Source of the DNA: Hypomyces perniciosus
Lineage: Eukaryota; Ascomycota; Sordariomycetes; Hypocreales; Hypocreaceae
NCBI GenBank assembly: GCA_008477525.1
Contig: SPDT01000005.1
Coordinates: 5,146,001 to 5,210,000 of the forward strand
Direction: 5' to 3'
DNA: 64,000 bases
Positions within the stretch are counted from its first letter, which is position 1, and each line of letters opens with the position of its first letter. Of this stretch, positions 54,439 through 64,000 are shown piece by piece. The notes below the pieces were generated by a model. It was not told the origin of the DNA. It did no database searches and saw only the letters and a list, made by a program, of their open reading frames with translations. The translations under genes and the position numbers were made by a program.

Positions 54439-56376
54439 ATGTCTCTGAGTTCCGTGATGGAGTCCTTCACAAAGATAGGCCTGCCACCTATGTTTCCTTC
54501 TCCCGACGCCAATGCCTCTCTCGCCAACACCTCGTCCTTCACCCCCGGCAGTGAGGGAAACGGGAGTAACAGCCCTCCTGGCAGCCCGTTCCCTGACGGC
54601 ATGATGGACACATTCCTCGTCACCGCAGGTCAGGCTTCTCCGCTGATGCAGCTTATTCTCTTCGTCTACCGCCTCCTGGCCAAGCAGCTCGGACTGGACC
54701 CTTCCGTGATTCTGAGCATGCTGGGTTTCCTCTGGGGCGTTTCCAAGCTTTGGTCACAGGTGTACGAGTACATCCAGAACTTCGTTGAGAAGTACTTGAT
54801 GTGTGCTTTGTACATCTCTGAGGAGGATGACATCTATCACCACTTGATGAAGTGGCTATCGCAACAGCCCAAAATTCGAGACGACCGGTACCTAACGGCC
54901 CAAACGGTGTGGAAGAGTGCCTGGGATGATGAAGACGAGCTTCATGACACACTATCCTGGACGATTAGTGGCGAGGGGGACAGCAGTGAGAAGAAATACC
55001 TCAACTTCTCGAACCAGGCAGCCCAATCAAACTCGAGGTATGTACCCGCCATGGGTTCAACGGCGTTCTGGCATAAGGGGACCTATATTTGGCTCCATCG
55101 ACGAAAGGAGTCGTTTATGAATACCAGTTTCTGGGGAGGTGCTGTACGGGACGTGGAGGAGATAAAAGTCTCATGCTTCGGCCGTTCGATAAATCCCATC
55201 AAGCAACTTCTCATCGATGCCAAAGTCCTGTATTACCACAATACTCACCAGAGAACCACCATCTACCGTCCGAGGCCAAAGGAGCAGCGGCGGGAATACA
55301 ACATGTGGCAGCAGGTCGCGCGCCGCCCTGTGAGGCCCATGTCCACGGTTGTTCTCGACTCAAAGCAGAAGCACGACGTGTTGGAGGACATCAATGAGTA
55401 CCTGCATCCTTCGACGCCGCGGTGGTACGCATCCCGCGGCATTCCCCTAAGACGAGGGTATCTGTTCTACGGGCCACCGGGCACTGGCAAGACGAGTTTC
55501 TCGTTTGCGATTGCTGGGGTGTTTGGTATCGACATTTATGTGATTAGTTTGCAGGATGGCAGCATCACTGAGGAGGGCCTGGCGAGTCTGTTTACCAGTT
55601 TGCCGCGGAGGTGTATTGTTCTCCTGGAGGATATCGACTCAGCCGGTCTGAAGCGAGACCTCGCCTCGGATTCTGAGAAGAAATCAAGTGAAAGCAAAGA
55701 CAAGAAGGAGGGCAAGGATAAGAAAAAGAAGAAGAAGAAAGCCGAGGAGGAAGAGGAAGAGGAGGAGGATTCTGACACCGATAGTGATGCTAGTTCCGAC
55801 AGCGACGAGGAGAAGAAGAAGAAGAAGAAGAAGAAGAAGAAGAAAAAGCGCAGCAAGAAGGACAAGACCACGTCAGAAGGCATTTCGTTATCTGGTCTCC
55901 TCAACGCCATCGACGGTGTCGCCTCCCACGAGGGTCGTATCCTCATCATGACGACCAACAAGCCCGAGTCACTGGATGATGCTCTTATCCGTCCTGGCCG
56001 AGTCGACGTACAAGTCGGTTTCTCCAACGCAACGAAGACCCAAGCGAGCGAACTGTTCCACCGGATGTACGAGGCAACCCAGCCAAAGCACCTGAAAGCT
56101 GCCAGGGACGTACTCGCGGAGAAGCCTGCTAGAGTGGACAAGACCAAAATTGATGCAGAAGATGTTCTGGAAGACATCTCGGCAGAAGACATGAAGAGCA
56201 TTTCAAAGGATTTTGGGGAGAGGATCCCAGAGGACACGTTCTCGCCGGCAGAGATTCAGGGGTTTTTGCTCAAGAGGAAGAGGTTTCCTCGCAAGGCGCT
56301 GGAAGAAGTGGCTGGATGGGTGGAGGCGTCTTTGAAGCAGAAGACAGCCAATTCCAAGTTGTCTACTGTACAGTGA
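54439..56376 (+). CDS. Bcs1-like AAA ATPase with a Lys/Glu-rich insert
   Basis: Single exon, 645 residues. It belongs to the AAA family of the mitochondrial inner-membrane chaperone Bcs1, which in yeast translocates the folded Rieske protein for complex III assembly. After a Ser/Pro-rich N terminus come a hydrophobic segment (LMQLILFVYRLLAKQLG and SMLGFLWGVSKLW) and the BCS1 N-terminal domain (about 90-300). The ATPase follows: Walker A GPPGTGKTS (345-353), Walker B VLLEDIDSAG (about 395-404) and the sensor/arginine region RILIMTTNKPESLDDALIRPGRVD (about 500-525). Between Walker B and the next conserved strand lies an insert of about 60 residues made almost entirely of Lys, Glu and Asp, encoded by AAG/GAG repeats. 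Filamentous fungi carry several Bcs1-like paralogues, so this need not be the Rieske chaperone itself. Both nucleotide-binding motifs look intact. Confidence 0.9.
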   Translation: MSLSSVMESFTKIGLPPMFPSPDANASLANTSSFTPGSEGNGSNSPPGSPFPDGMMDTFLVTAGQASPLMQLILFVYRLLAKQLGLDPSVILSMLGFLWGVSKLWSQVYEYIQNFVEKYLMCALYISEEDDIYHHLMKWLSQQPKIRDDRYLTAQTVWKSAWDDEDELHDTLSWTISGEGDSSEKKYLNFSNQAAQSNSRYVPAMGSTAFWHKGTYIWLHRRKESFMNTSFWGGAVRDVEEIKVSCFGRSINPIKQLLIDAKVLYYHNTHQRTTIYRPRPKEQRREYNMWQQVARRPVRPMSTVVLDSKQKHDVLEDINEYLHPSTPRWYASRGIPLRRGYLFYGPPGTGKTSFSFAIAGVFGIDIYVISLQDGSITEEGLASLFTSLPRRCIVLLEDIDSAGLKRDLASDSEKKSSESKDKKEGKDKKKKKKKAEEEEEEEEDSDTDSDASSDSDEEKKKKKKKKKKKKRSKKDKTTSEGISLSGLLNAIDGVASHEGRILIMTTNKPESLDDALIRPGRVDVQVGFSNATKTQASELFHRMYEATQPKHLKAARDVLAEKPARVDKTKIDAEDVLEDISAEDMKSISKDFGERIPEDTFSPAEIQGFLLKRKRFPRKALEEVAGWVEASLKQKTANSKLSTVQ

Positions 56377-56833
56377 GACAATCATATAGTAATTAATAGG
56401 TTCCATGGGTTGGTTTCGTTGTGGTGTTGGAGGGGATAGCGGCTTTGGTGGTCCATTGAGTTGAGAGCATTGTCGTTGCATTTCTGCCATCTTTGTTATT
56501 TGTCATGATGTAATGAATAGAGAATTCAACGAGATGGCTTGTACAAATATTTCACAAAATTAATGATTGACAGATATTTTCAGGTCAAATTCAAGCAGTT
56601 CTGCTGTTGATGTCTGGTGTAAGTTAGGTCTCGAAGCACGGAGAGTAGTGAGCTCCAGCAGCACCCCACATTCTCCTAGTGGGTCGTAGCTCTGAACCTC
56701 CAAACCCTCAACTCAATCTCGTCATCACCACTTCTGTCCCTCCTCGTACTTCTTACCCGTCCTTCTCCCCCCCAGGCTTTGCTTTCAAGGCACAGCAATG
56801 TACCTCTGTCCTGACAGGCCTCCACATACATAA
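56377..56833. other. Promoter region of the Trs31 gene
   Basis: A 457-bp spacer between co-oriented genes with the 3' UTR of the Bcs1-like gene and a CT-rich stretch before the TRAPP start. No further gene is seen. Confidence 0.5.
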
Positions 56834-57546
56834 ATGGCGAATCTACAACCCTCCTCGACCGGCAAGGAATCCGGCCTGCGTGTGCCCAGCAATGGCAAGA
56901 CCATCTACCACCGCCCGCTCAACCGCACCAAAACGGCTGAGCTCAGCCAGGCCAGCTTTGCGTATCTGTTCGCCGAGATGGTGACGTATGCGCAGCGGCG
57001 TGTCAAGGGAATTCAAGAACTGGAACAGCGGTACGACGGGACTCTACTGCCCGTCCCCAATGCTGTGTTCCAAATCAAATATGCTGACAGCAGTGTGTGC
57101 CCAGTCTCAACCTCCAAGGCCACTCCATAGGCATCAAACTCCTCGACCTGCTACTCTACCGCGAACCCGTGCGCACACAGCTCCGCCCGCAAAACATCAT
57201 CGCACTACTACACTTCATCAAACAAAACGTATGGCAGCACCTCTTCGGACGACAAGCCGACCGCTTAGAAAAGTCTACCGATGCCGAGAAGCCCGACGAG
57301 TACATGATTATCGACAACGAGCCGCTGGTGAATCAGTACATCAGCGTGCCGAGGGAGATGAGCCAGCTTAACTGCGCGGCCTTTGTGGCGGGCGTGGTGG
57401 AGGGCGTATGTGATGGGGCGGATTTCCCCGCGAGGGTGACGGCGCATACGGTTGGTGAGGGCGAGATGTGGCCTGGGAAGACGGTGTTCTTGGTCAAGTT
57501 TAGGAGCGAGGTTGTGGAGAGGGAGGCCTTCCTGGCGAAGAGCTGA
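56834..57546 (+). CDS. TRS31: TRAPP complex subunit Trs31 (TRAPPC5, Bet3 family)
   Basis: Core subunit of the TRAPP complexes that act as exchange factors for Ypt1/Rab1 and tether ER-to-Golgi vesicles. Two exons, 56834-57030 and 57105-57546, give 212 residues. The intron GTACGA...GCCCAG is in phase 2 and joins LEQR to LNLQGHSIGI. The alpha/beta Bet3 fold is recognisable from RPLNRTKTAELSQASFAYLFAEMV, GIKLLDLLLYRE, LHFIKQNVWQHLFGRQADRLEKS and LNCAAFVAGVVEGVCDGADFP. The length matches the family. Together with Dsl1 it makes two vesicle-tethering factors in this window, but they are 48 kb apart. Confidence 0.93.
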
Positions 57547-57805
57547 TTGTTTGTTTTTGTTTCCGTCTGAATGGAGCATGGGATGGAGTTTGGGAGTTAC
57601 ATATAGGGGGGGAAGGGCTATTTTTGGAGGGCTTAAACAGAATGCCGGTTATGTCTTGTATTGAGGATGGATAGTGAGAGAAACGCATGTGAAGGGATAC
57701 AATGAAATCAATTGATAATTGCCATCTCTAAAACGCCTCGCTTGTCCTTATTCCCTCTATCAAACCAAACCAGTCCTATCGCTCAACTCGCAAAAACTCT
57801 CAGCT

Positions 57806-58170
57806 TCACCTCGGCAGCCCTTTGGAAGCTTTACTCGGCCCTGCTGCTTTGCTCTCTGGCCCCGGCCCTTTCTTCATCAAATCCGCCAGCCCCAGATCCT
57901 TCCAAGCCGGCTCCTTGACGTGCTGCGTGGCGCGCTGGATGCCAAACGCAGCGTGCTGGTCAGGCACGACGTCGTCCTCGTCTTCCGGGTTGATGGGCTG
58001 GTACTGCAGCGGGACGTAGATCTCGTCGTCAGGCAGTTTGTCTTTACAAAAGTCCTCGAAGAGGTCGGCGTCGCCAGGGCGGTGCATGTGCACGTAGGTG
58101 AAGGACGAGTCTTTGTTCTAGTACATCATTAGGTATGATAAGGGAAACGTGGTGAAGGGGAACACACCAT
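57806..58170 (-). CDS. Small acidic protein; initiator ATG alone in exon 1
   Basis: The clear exon is 58117-57806. Read in frame it begins NKDSSFTYVHMHRPGDADLF and continues LPDDEIYVPLQYQPIN, then an acidic PEDEDDVVPDQH stretch and ATQHVKEPAWKDLGLADLMKKGPG, ending SKGLPR. Upstream, ATG at 58170-58168 is immediately followed by a GT donor (GTGTGT) and a 50-nt intron ending TACTAG, which would make the start codon the whole coding part of exon 1 and yield 104 residues. The alternative is initiation at the ATG within the exon (58087), 94 residues. I do not recognise the family. The coherent exon, plausible splice signals and lack of a competing frame make it likely to be a real gene. Confidence 0.6.
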
Positions 58171-58871
58171 TATTGGAGCGGTGAAAGATTGGGAATTATT
58201 GGTGGTGTGGTTTTTGATGTAATGAGCAGATGGATGAATGATGAGAGATGCGCGATGTGAGGTGTTGAGAAGCTACCAAGCATTGTATTGGTGGGGTGGT
58301 AAATTGGTGATGATTAGCACTCGCATAAGACATTTCCAACATATGTACATCCACCCTGAAACGTCACCATAATATTATCCCTTGCCGACTTTGGTCCTTA
58401 CGATATCACTGGCTATTAGACTCTACTTCAGATCCGTGATATCATCTCATGTTTGGATTGAAGTACGGGTATGATTCTCTGTCGTTCGGATAAACAGATT
58501 TCCCATCTAGGCAGCATTGTGCATCGTGAGCTGGCGGCGGGGCAACCAACGGGCAGCAATATGCACAGTTCAGTTGGTTGCCTTCAGTGACGTTGCTGCT
58601 GAGTTGTGCCAGTAAAACAGCCCGAAGCTTCTCCCCCCCGCTCTATCTTTGGAGCTCAAACCCCACCAACTCCTCCACGATATCTCAACGCCAACCAGTG
58701 GTGAACCTCAGGAGCGCCCTTGCGCACTTCATATCCCGTCTTCTTTCATTCCCTTCAATCTCTTAGGCCTATCGACATCTTGCTTGAGACGCCGCATGCG
58801 CTGAACATCGTCAACTCCATCTCCGAACATTGCGAGGAGCAGCTCCAGCTCCCCACCCGCAGACGCCTAGC
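58171..58871. other. Divergent region between the small acidic gene and CAND1
   Basis: A 0.7-kb head-to-head gap with a CT-rich leader before the CAND1 start (from about 58620). No gene or repeat of note was seen. Confidence 0.5.
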
Positions 58872-61800
58872 ATGGCTACTTCAAACACTGTCAACGCCAC
58901 GCCGCAGGCGGTCATGGGCCATGTCCAGAAGCTTGGAGATGCCGATCCCGATTTCCGATTCATGTCACTTAATGATTTGCTCCATCTCCTCCAAAACGCA
59001 AAGCCCGACTTTCTCCAGCACGACTATAATATCGCCGCCAGAACAGTCGATGGTATAATCAAGACCCTGGACGACCAGAATGGGGAGGTCCAGAACTTGG
59101 CAATCAAGTGGTCCGTCTAGTCCACCCTTCCCTTCCCTTTCACCCAGACGGAATACGGTTAACACTCGTTATATAGCCTCGGGCCTCTTGTTGGCAAAGT
59201 CCCGACCCCCATTATAGCCCCCATGATCGACAAGCTGTCGTCGCTGAAGCTTAAGAACTCAGTCGACAATGCCGTTCCATCATTAGCACTACGATCCGTC
59301 ATCACTTCCCTCCCACGACCTGTTCCAGGTCTTCCGACGACTGCTGATGTCCAGGAGGCGTATAGTGCTGTCAGTAGAGTACTCATTCCGCGACTCATCG
59401 GACCTGGCCCCCAGACACGAGTGCCACAGACCTCCAAAATTACTCTCCCTCCTGTGCCCACAGGACTGCTACAGGATGAGAGTGACGTCAATGCCGAAGC
59501 GGTTGATGTATTAGTCGAAGTTGTTCGGTGCTTTGGACCACTACTGCAGCAGGTTGAAGTGGAAGCAATGCAGGGAGTTGTCCTGCAACTACTCGAGGGC
59601 GAGAAGGGTACGTCTGTGGTGAGGAAGAGGGCTGTGGTGGCCATATCAATGCTCGCAGCTTACCTCAACGATGAACACCTCGAAAGCGTCGTCGAGCGGA
59701 TCACCACTGGGCTTTCCCAGTCCAGCACCAGCCCCGTTGCTCGTCGTCTCTACATCTCCATACTGGGAAGTATGGCCCGATCAATCCCTACTAGGTTTGG
59801 GCCACATCTTCCTAAGACGATGCCGTCTGTACTACAAGCACTATCTGAAGAGGAGCTTCAAGAACACATCGAGCGGATTAGCGATGGTGACGACTTGGGT
59901 CAGGAGTTCAACGAGATCAGGGAGACTGCCTTAGTCACTCTGGAGGCATTCTTGACTTCTTGCCCCCAGGAGATGCGACCGTTCACTGATGATGTCATCA
60001 CATCATGCCTGCGGTACCTGAAATATGATCCCAACTACGCTGTAGACGACGACGAGGAAATGGAGATGGACGAAGATGAAGAAGATGAAGAGCAAGATGA
60101 CGAGTTTGGAGACGACGATGGATTTGAGGATGACGATGATGACGCGAGTTGGAAGGTTCGCCGGTGTGCTGCCAAGGTGGTTTACACCATCATTTCGACC
60201 CGCGGCAGCGGCGACCTCCTAGAGAATGGTGTGTTGTACAACCAGGCTGCTCCGCAGCTCGTCAAACGCATCGATGAAAGAGAGGAGAATGTTCGACTCG
60301 AGGTGATATCGGCATTGTCTCTGCTCATACGCAAGACAGGCGAGGGACTCCACACTGCTGGCCTTACTCCTGACGAGTATGAACCAGAAATGGTTGCCCA
60401 GATGCCTATCAATCGTAAGAGAAGAAGGCAAAGCAGTGGCGGCGGTGCCAGTGCTTCCAAGTTCCTGGCCGGATCTGGCATTACATCTCCTATTGTCGAG
60501 AAGATCCCTGCTCATGGTCCACGGGCTGACCTCTCCCGACTTACACCAAGCATTGTCAAGGCAGCCACCAAACAACTTAAGGGGAAGACGGTGCCCACGA
60601 AGCAGGCAATTATTTGTCTGCTCGACGACTTGGTGTCAGTGCAACGAGGTGGTCTGGTTGACTTTTTCCCTGAGATCATTGGCCCCATAATTGAAGCTGT
60701 GAAGCCGGCCGGTTCCAGCTCGGTGTCATCTTCGTTGGCTGCAGCAGGCGGCTCCGCGTCCGCAACTCCAACGACCTTGCGCGTTGCCACATTAAAACTC
60801 ATAAGCGACATCTCCAAGACTCACTCGTCAACGATCCTGCAGCCCTATCTGACCAAGATTGTTGCCGGAGTCGCATCTGCAGTTCACGACCGCTTCTACA
60901 AGATTTCAAGCGAGGCAATTCGCACCGCAGAGGAGCTTGTTAAGACCATAACTCCTCCGCGATCGAAAAATGCCGGTGCAAAATTTAAGGACGAGTTGGA
61001 GAAGCTTTATGAAGTGATCATGGATAGGGGCTCCGCAAACGATGCCGACGCTGAAGTCCGCCAGCGTGCAATCCATGCCATTGGAGTTCTCATTTCCAGG
61101 ACCTCCTCTGCAGATGGGTCCGTCCTCCTGTCGGCAGAAAAGCGCAAGTTGGCTTTGGATGTCCTTCAAGAAAGGTTGAAGAACGAGACAACTCGACTTG
61201 CTGCTGTGCGCGCCGTGGAGAACGTCGCTGCGTTTGCGATCACACCTGGCCAACTTCAGAAAGCCTGGATTCAAGACGTTGCACTGGAACTTTCCGCCCA
61301 ATTGCGAAAGTCGAATCGATCATTGCGTGGTTCAAGCATCCTGGCACTTAAGCACCTGGTCCTTTCGGGGGCTGCAAAGGGCCAACTTGAACCGGACACT
61401 ATTACTGTCGTGGCGACTGCCCTATTGCCTGCCATCAAGAACGGTGACGCGCATCTCCTCGGCCCGGCGTTGCTTATTCTCGCCAACATGGTCGAGGGCC
61501 ATCCAGCTCTCGTCATCAATGAAGAAATGATTGCGGCCATCTGCCAACTCCTGACGTCCCACTTCGCAAGCATTGTACTAGATCAACTGCTTGATTTGAT
61601 CAGCCGGGTTGGCCAAAGTGGTGCTGGCGAGTCTCTCATGCGAGGACTGCTCATCGATGTCAGTGTTCGCGGTGACTCTATTGTCGTGGGCAAGGTGATA
61701 GGAACCCTTCTCGTGACCGGAGGCACCTCGGCGGGAGTTTCTCTCGATAGCTTTGTGTCGGAGCTCGAGACCAGTTCTAAATCCGGGGATGAGGCTCGCG

Positions 61801-63117
61801 TGAGCCTTGCCCTCGCAGTGCTGGGAGAGTCAGGGATGAGACTCGGATCGAAATCCCCTCTCAAGCCCGATCTGTTCTTGAAGCAGTTCCACGAGGAGCC
61901 TGACAAGGTCTCACTTTCTGCAGCTGTCGCCCTCGGAAGAGCTGGTTCTGGTAATGTGCCCGAGTTCCTTCCGGTCATTCTCCAGACCATGCAGAAGAGC
62001 GGCAACACACAATACCTGCTTATTCAGTCTATCAAAGAGATTCTGCAATCCATCCCAGCACAGTCGACTGACCTTCAAAACTACGCCACACCTATCTGGG
62101 ACCAGCTCATTGACGCATCGTCAAATGCCGACAACAAGGTGGTTTGCGCTGAGTGTGTTGGCCGTCTTGCAACGCTCGATCCAGCAACTTTTATGCCCAA
62201 ACTACAGGTAAGTTCAGCTGCATTTTAACACTCTATCTAGTCATGCACTAACAAGATGCAGACTCTGCTCAAGGATAAGTCTTCAGGCATCCGAGGCATG
62301 GCTGTCCAGGCAGTCAGATACACCCTTCCAGAGAGCGACGAGGCTTTTGATGCAATGCTCAGGAACGTCCTCATTGAAATGCTCTTGGTTATGCTCCAAG
62401 ACTCCGATATGGAGATTCGGCGATTGGCCATGACAACATTGAACTCTGCAGCACATAACAAGCCGGACCTCATCCTACCACACCTCGGCGAGCTGATGCC
62501 ATATGTGCTAAGCGAGTCAGTGATCAAGAAGGAGCTTGTTCGGGAGGTCATGCTGGGCCCGTTCAAGCACACGGTTGACGACGGTCTGGAAGTTCGCAAG
62601 GTACGTGGGAATTCCAGTTGTATCTCGATGTAAACTGACCAACTTGCAACAGAGTGCGTACGAGACCCTTTATGCACTTATGGAGACGGCTTTCACTCGC
62701 ATCAACAACATTGATTTCTACGATCGTGTGGTGGCCGGTCTCCAGGATGACAACGATATCCGACAGCTTTGCAACCTCATGGTCACCAAGCTCATCGTTA
62801 TTGACCCCGATGAGACTGCGAGACGGCTGGACTCGATTGCGGAAGCCTACCGCAGCGTTCTCTCCGTCAAGCTTAAGGATAATGCCGTAAAGCAAGACGT
62901 TGAGAAGCAAGAGGAGACCAACAAGAGCATCTTGAGAGTGACACTGCTCCTTGGCGATAAGATGAAGGCGATGACGGGGAATGCGGGAGCGGCCATCAGC
63001 AATGCGGTAGCGGCAGGCGTGTGGGCCGGGTACTGGGAATGGGTCAACAAGGAGTTTGACAAGCAGCTGAAGGGACTGCGCGAGGAGAGCAAGGAGTTGC
63101 ACACACGGATGGTTTGA
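58872..63117 (+). CDS. Cullin-associated NEDD8-dissociated protein 1 (CAND1/TIP120)
   Basis: Large HEAT-repeat protein that binds unneddylated cullins and exchanges substrate receptors of SCF ubiquitin ligases. Four exons, 58872-59110, 59177-62207, 62262-62600 and 62653-63117, for 1357 residues. Introns: GTCCGT...ATATAG (phase 2, restoring IKCLGPLVGKV), GTAAGT...ATGCAG and GTACGT...CAACAG. The N-terminal HEAT repeats include FRFMSLNDLL and DDQNGEVQNLAIKC. A Glu/Asp-rich loop (about 370-400) followed by SWKVRRCAAKVVYTI is typical of CAND1. HEAT repeats run throughout, and the C-terminal TIP120 region includes SGIRGMAVQAVRYTLPE and LGPFKHTVDDGLEVRK. The last about 100 residues, after VEKQEETNKSILR, are Ala/Gly-rich and end in THTRMV, a part I do not recognise from animal CAND1. 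Length and order fit the family well. Confidence 0.93.
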
Positions 63118-64000
63118 TGAATGGGAACAGGATTATGAAAAATCAGGGGTAGCATGGAGTAAAGTTGCTTGCATTGGGATGTAGAAAATAAGTCACGTTT
63201 TACGAACCGACCCTGATTGTGTGCAGGGACAAGCAAGCAGAGGTGGATCTGTCCAACTGCCGATTTCTCGTAATCTCTGGGATGGGGGATATGCAGGGTG
63301 TGTTTGTCCGTATACCTCTAGTATGGGGATCCGAGACAGGTGAAGGAATGTGAGTGGTTTGGTGATGTCAGAGATGGGCGGAATTTACCGAGAGGGCTGA
63401 TTAGGTATGGTAAGATGAAACAACACGGTTATTGGCTATTTCTGGGTCTTTGAACCAGCAGTACTCTGTAGGGCTAGGCACGTATTTCTACAGGGCAAAT
63501 AGAAATGCCCAAGGATGAGAATGGAAGAAGAATGAGACATGTCTGCACGGAGTACTCCGTACTTCGTATAACATGGTTATAACGGTCATATGCGGGGGAG
63601 CTGAAAAGGCACATGGGCAGGCAAACGGTACTCGTTAGTACTATTTCGTGCTCTGTACCGAAAATGCCACACCGAGTCCGGAGTATATATCACTATGGAC
63701 ACCTTTATTGCTCTGGGCGGTAGCACAGAATGCAACCGGTGAGTACGCACAGATACACCGGGTTTTGGATATTCTTGTGTCACACAGTTCTACATACATA
63801 TCTACACTGATAGTAGTACCTAGGTAGAGAATGCGGGGTGTGTGACACAGGGCGTTGATCGGTCTGGTGTGGCGCTATAGTGTCCAATATTATAGCGGCC
63901 TTTAGTGGAGCGGGCGCCGTTGCGGACGACACCCTAACCTCTCGTGCCATCGCCTAGATCTCTCCCAGAGACATCGACACTACCTATCTACCTTAGTATG
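63118..64000. other. Downstream flank without a gene
   Basis: 3' UTR of CAND1 followed by about 0.6 kb with no supported frame. It contains a 14-bp perfect palindrome ACGGAGTACTCCGT (63547-63560), which overlaps an exact copy of the dispersed 11-mer (63552-63562). Confidence 0.55.

Noticed and set aside
55536..56237. 233-codon minus-strand frame with poly-Phe
   Set aside because: It is the antisense of the AAG/GAG repeat insert and neighbouring AAA sequence of the Bcs1-like gene.
1..64000. CRISPR arrays, bacterial-type operons, ribosomal RNA genes, intact transposons
   Set aside because: No regularly spaced direct repeats with unique spacers, no rRNA-like blocks, and no transposase, integrase or reverse transcriptase motifs were seen. 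The genome is eukaryotic.

Overview
The window is chromosomal DNA of a filamentous ascomycete, probably a Sordariomycete and plausibly Hypocreales. The evidence is short spliceosomal introns of about 45-85 nt with CTAAC/CTGAC-type branch points, fungal protein families (Ste24, Pfa3, Dsl1, Trs31, Bcs1-like, tau95), a Pol III tRNA gene with an intron, and no operons. Exon boundaries were worked out by hand from splice signals and reading frame. Family names come from motif recognition, not database searches. The lineage call is an inference.

Layout. 1-8.7 kb: the 3' part of a CAAX protease (Ste24), a large M16 metalloprotease on the minus strand, and a Dsl1/Zw10-type COPI-vesicle tether. 8.7-26.5 kb: a 17.7 kb stretch with no convincing intact gene. 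It holds a decayed gene relic near 9-10 kb, microsatellites, a 10-bp tandem repeat and many copies of a short GTAC-flanked motif. 26.5-34.4 kb: a delta-type phospholipase C and, facing it tail to tail, a DHHC palmitoyltransferase (Pfa3). 34.8 kb: an intron-containing tRNA-Ile(AAT). 35-39 kb: a C2H2 zinc-finger protein and TFIIIC subunit tau95, both minus. 40.5-46.4 kb: PP2A B56 regulatory subunit (+), a CID/RS-rich RNA-processing protein (-) and a small membrane-type protein (-). 47.2-58.2 kb: a beta-propeller plus inositol-5-phosphatase protein, a Sec14-like lipid-transfer protein, a Bcs1-like AAA ATPase, TRAPP subunit Trs31 and a small acidic protein. 58.9-63.1 kb: CAND1. The last 0.9 kb shows no gene.

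Together. Most genes are housekeeping. Several act in membrane traffic and phosphoinositide metabolism (Dsl1, Trs31, Pfa3, PLC, 5-phosphatase, Sec14-like), but they have separate promoters and mixed strands, so no co-regulated cluster is claimed.

The most unusual signal is non-coding. The 11-mer GTACTCCGTAC (or its reverse complement) occurs at least ten times, and its sister GTACTTCGTAC at least four times, all outside the exons I annotated. Roughly 0.03 copies of each would be expected by chance. One pair forms a perfect 15-bp inverted repeat in the promoter of the Sec14-like gene.
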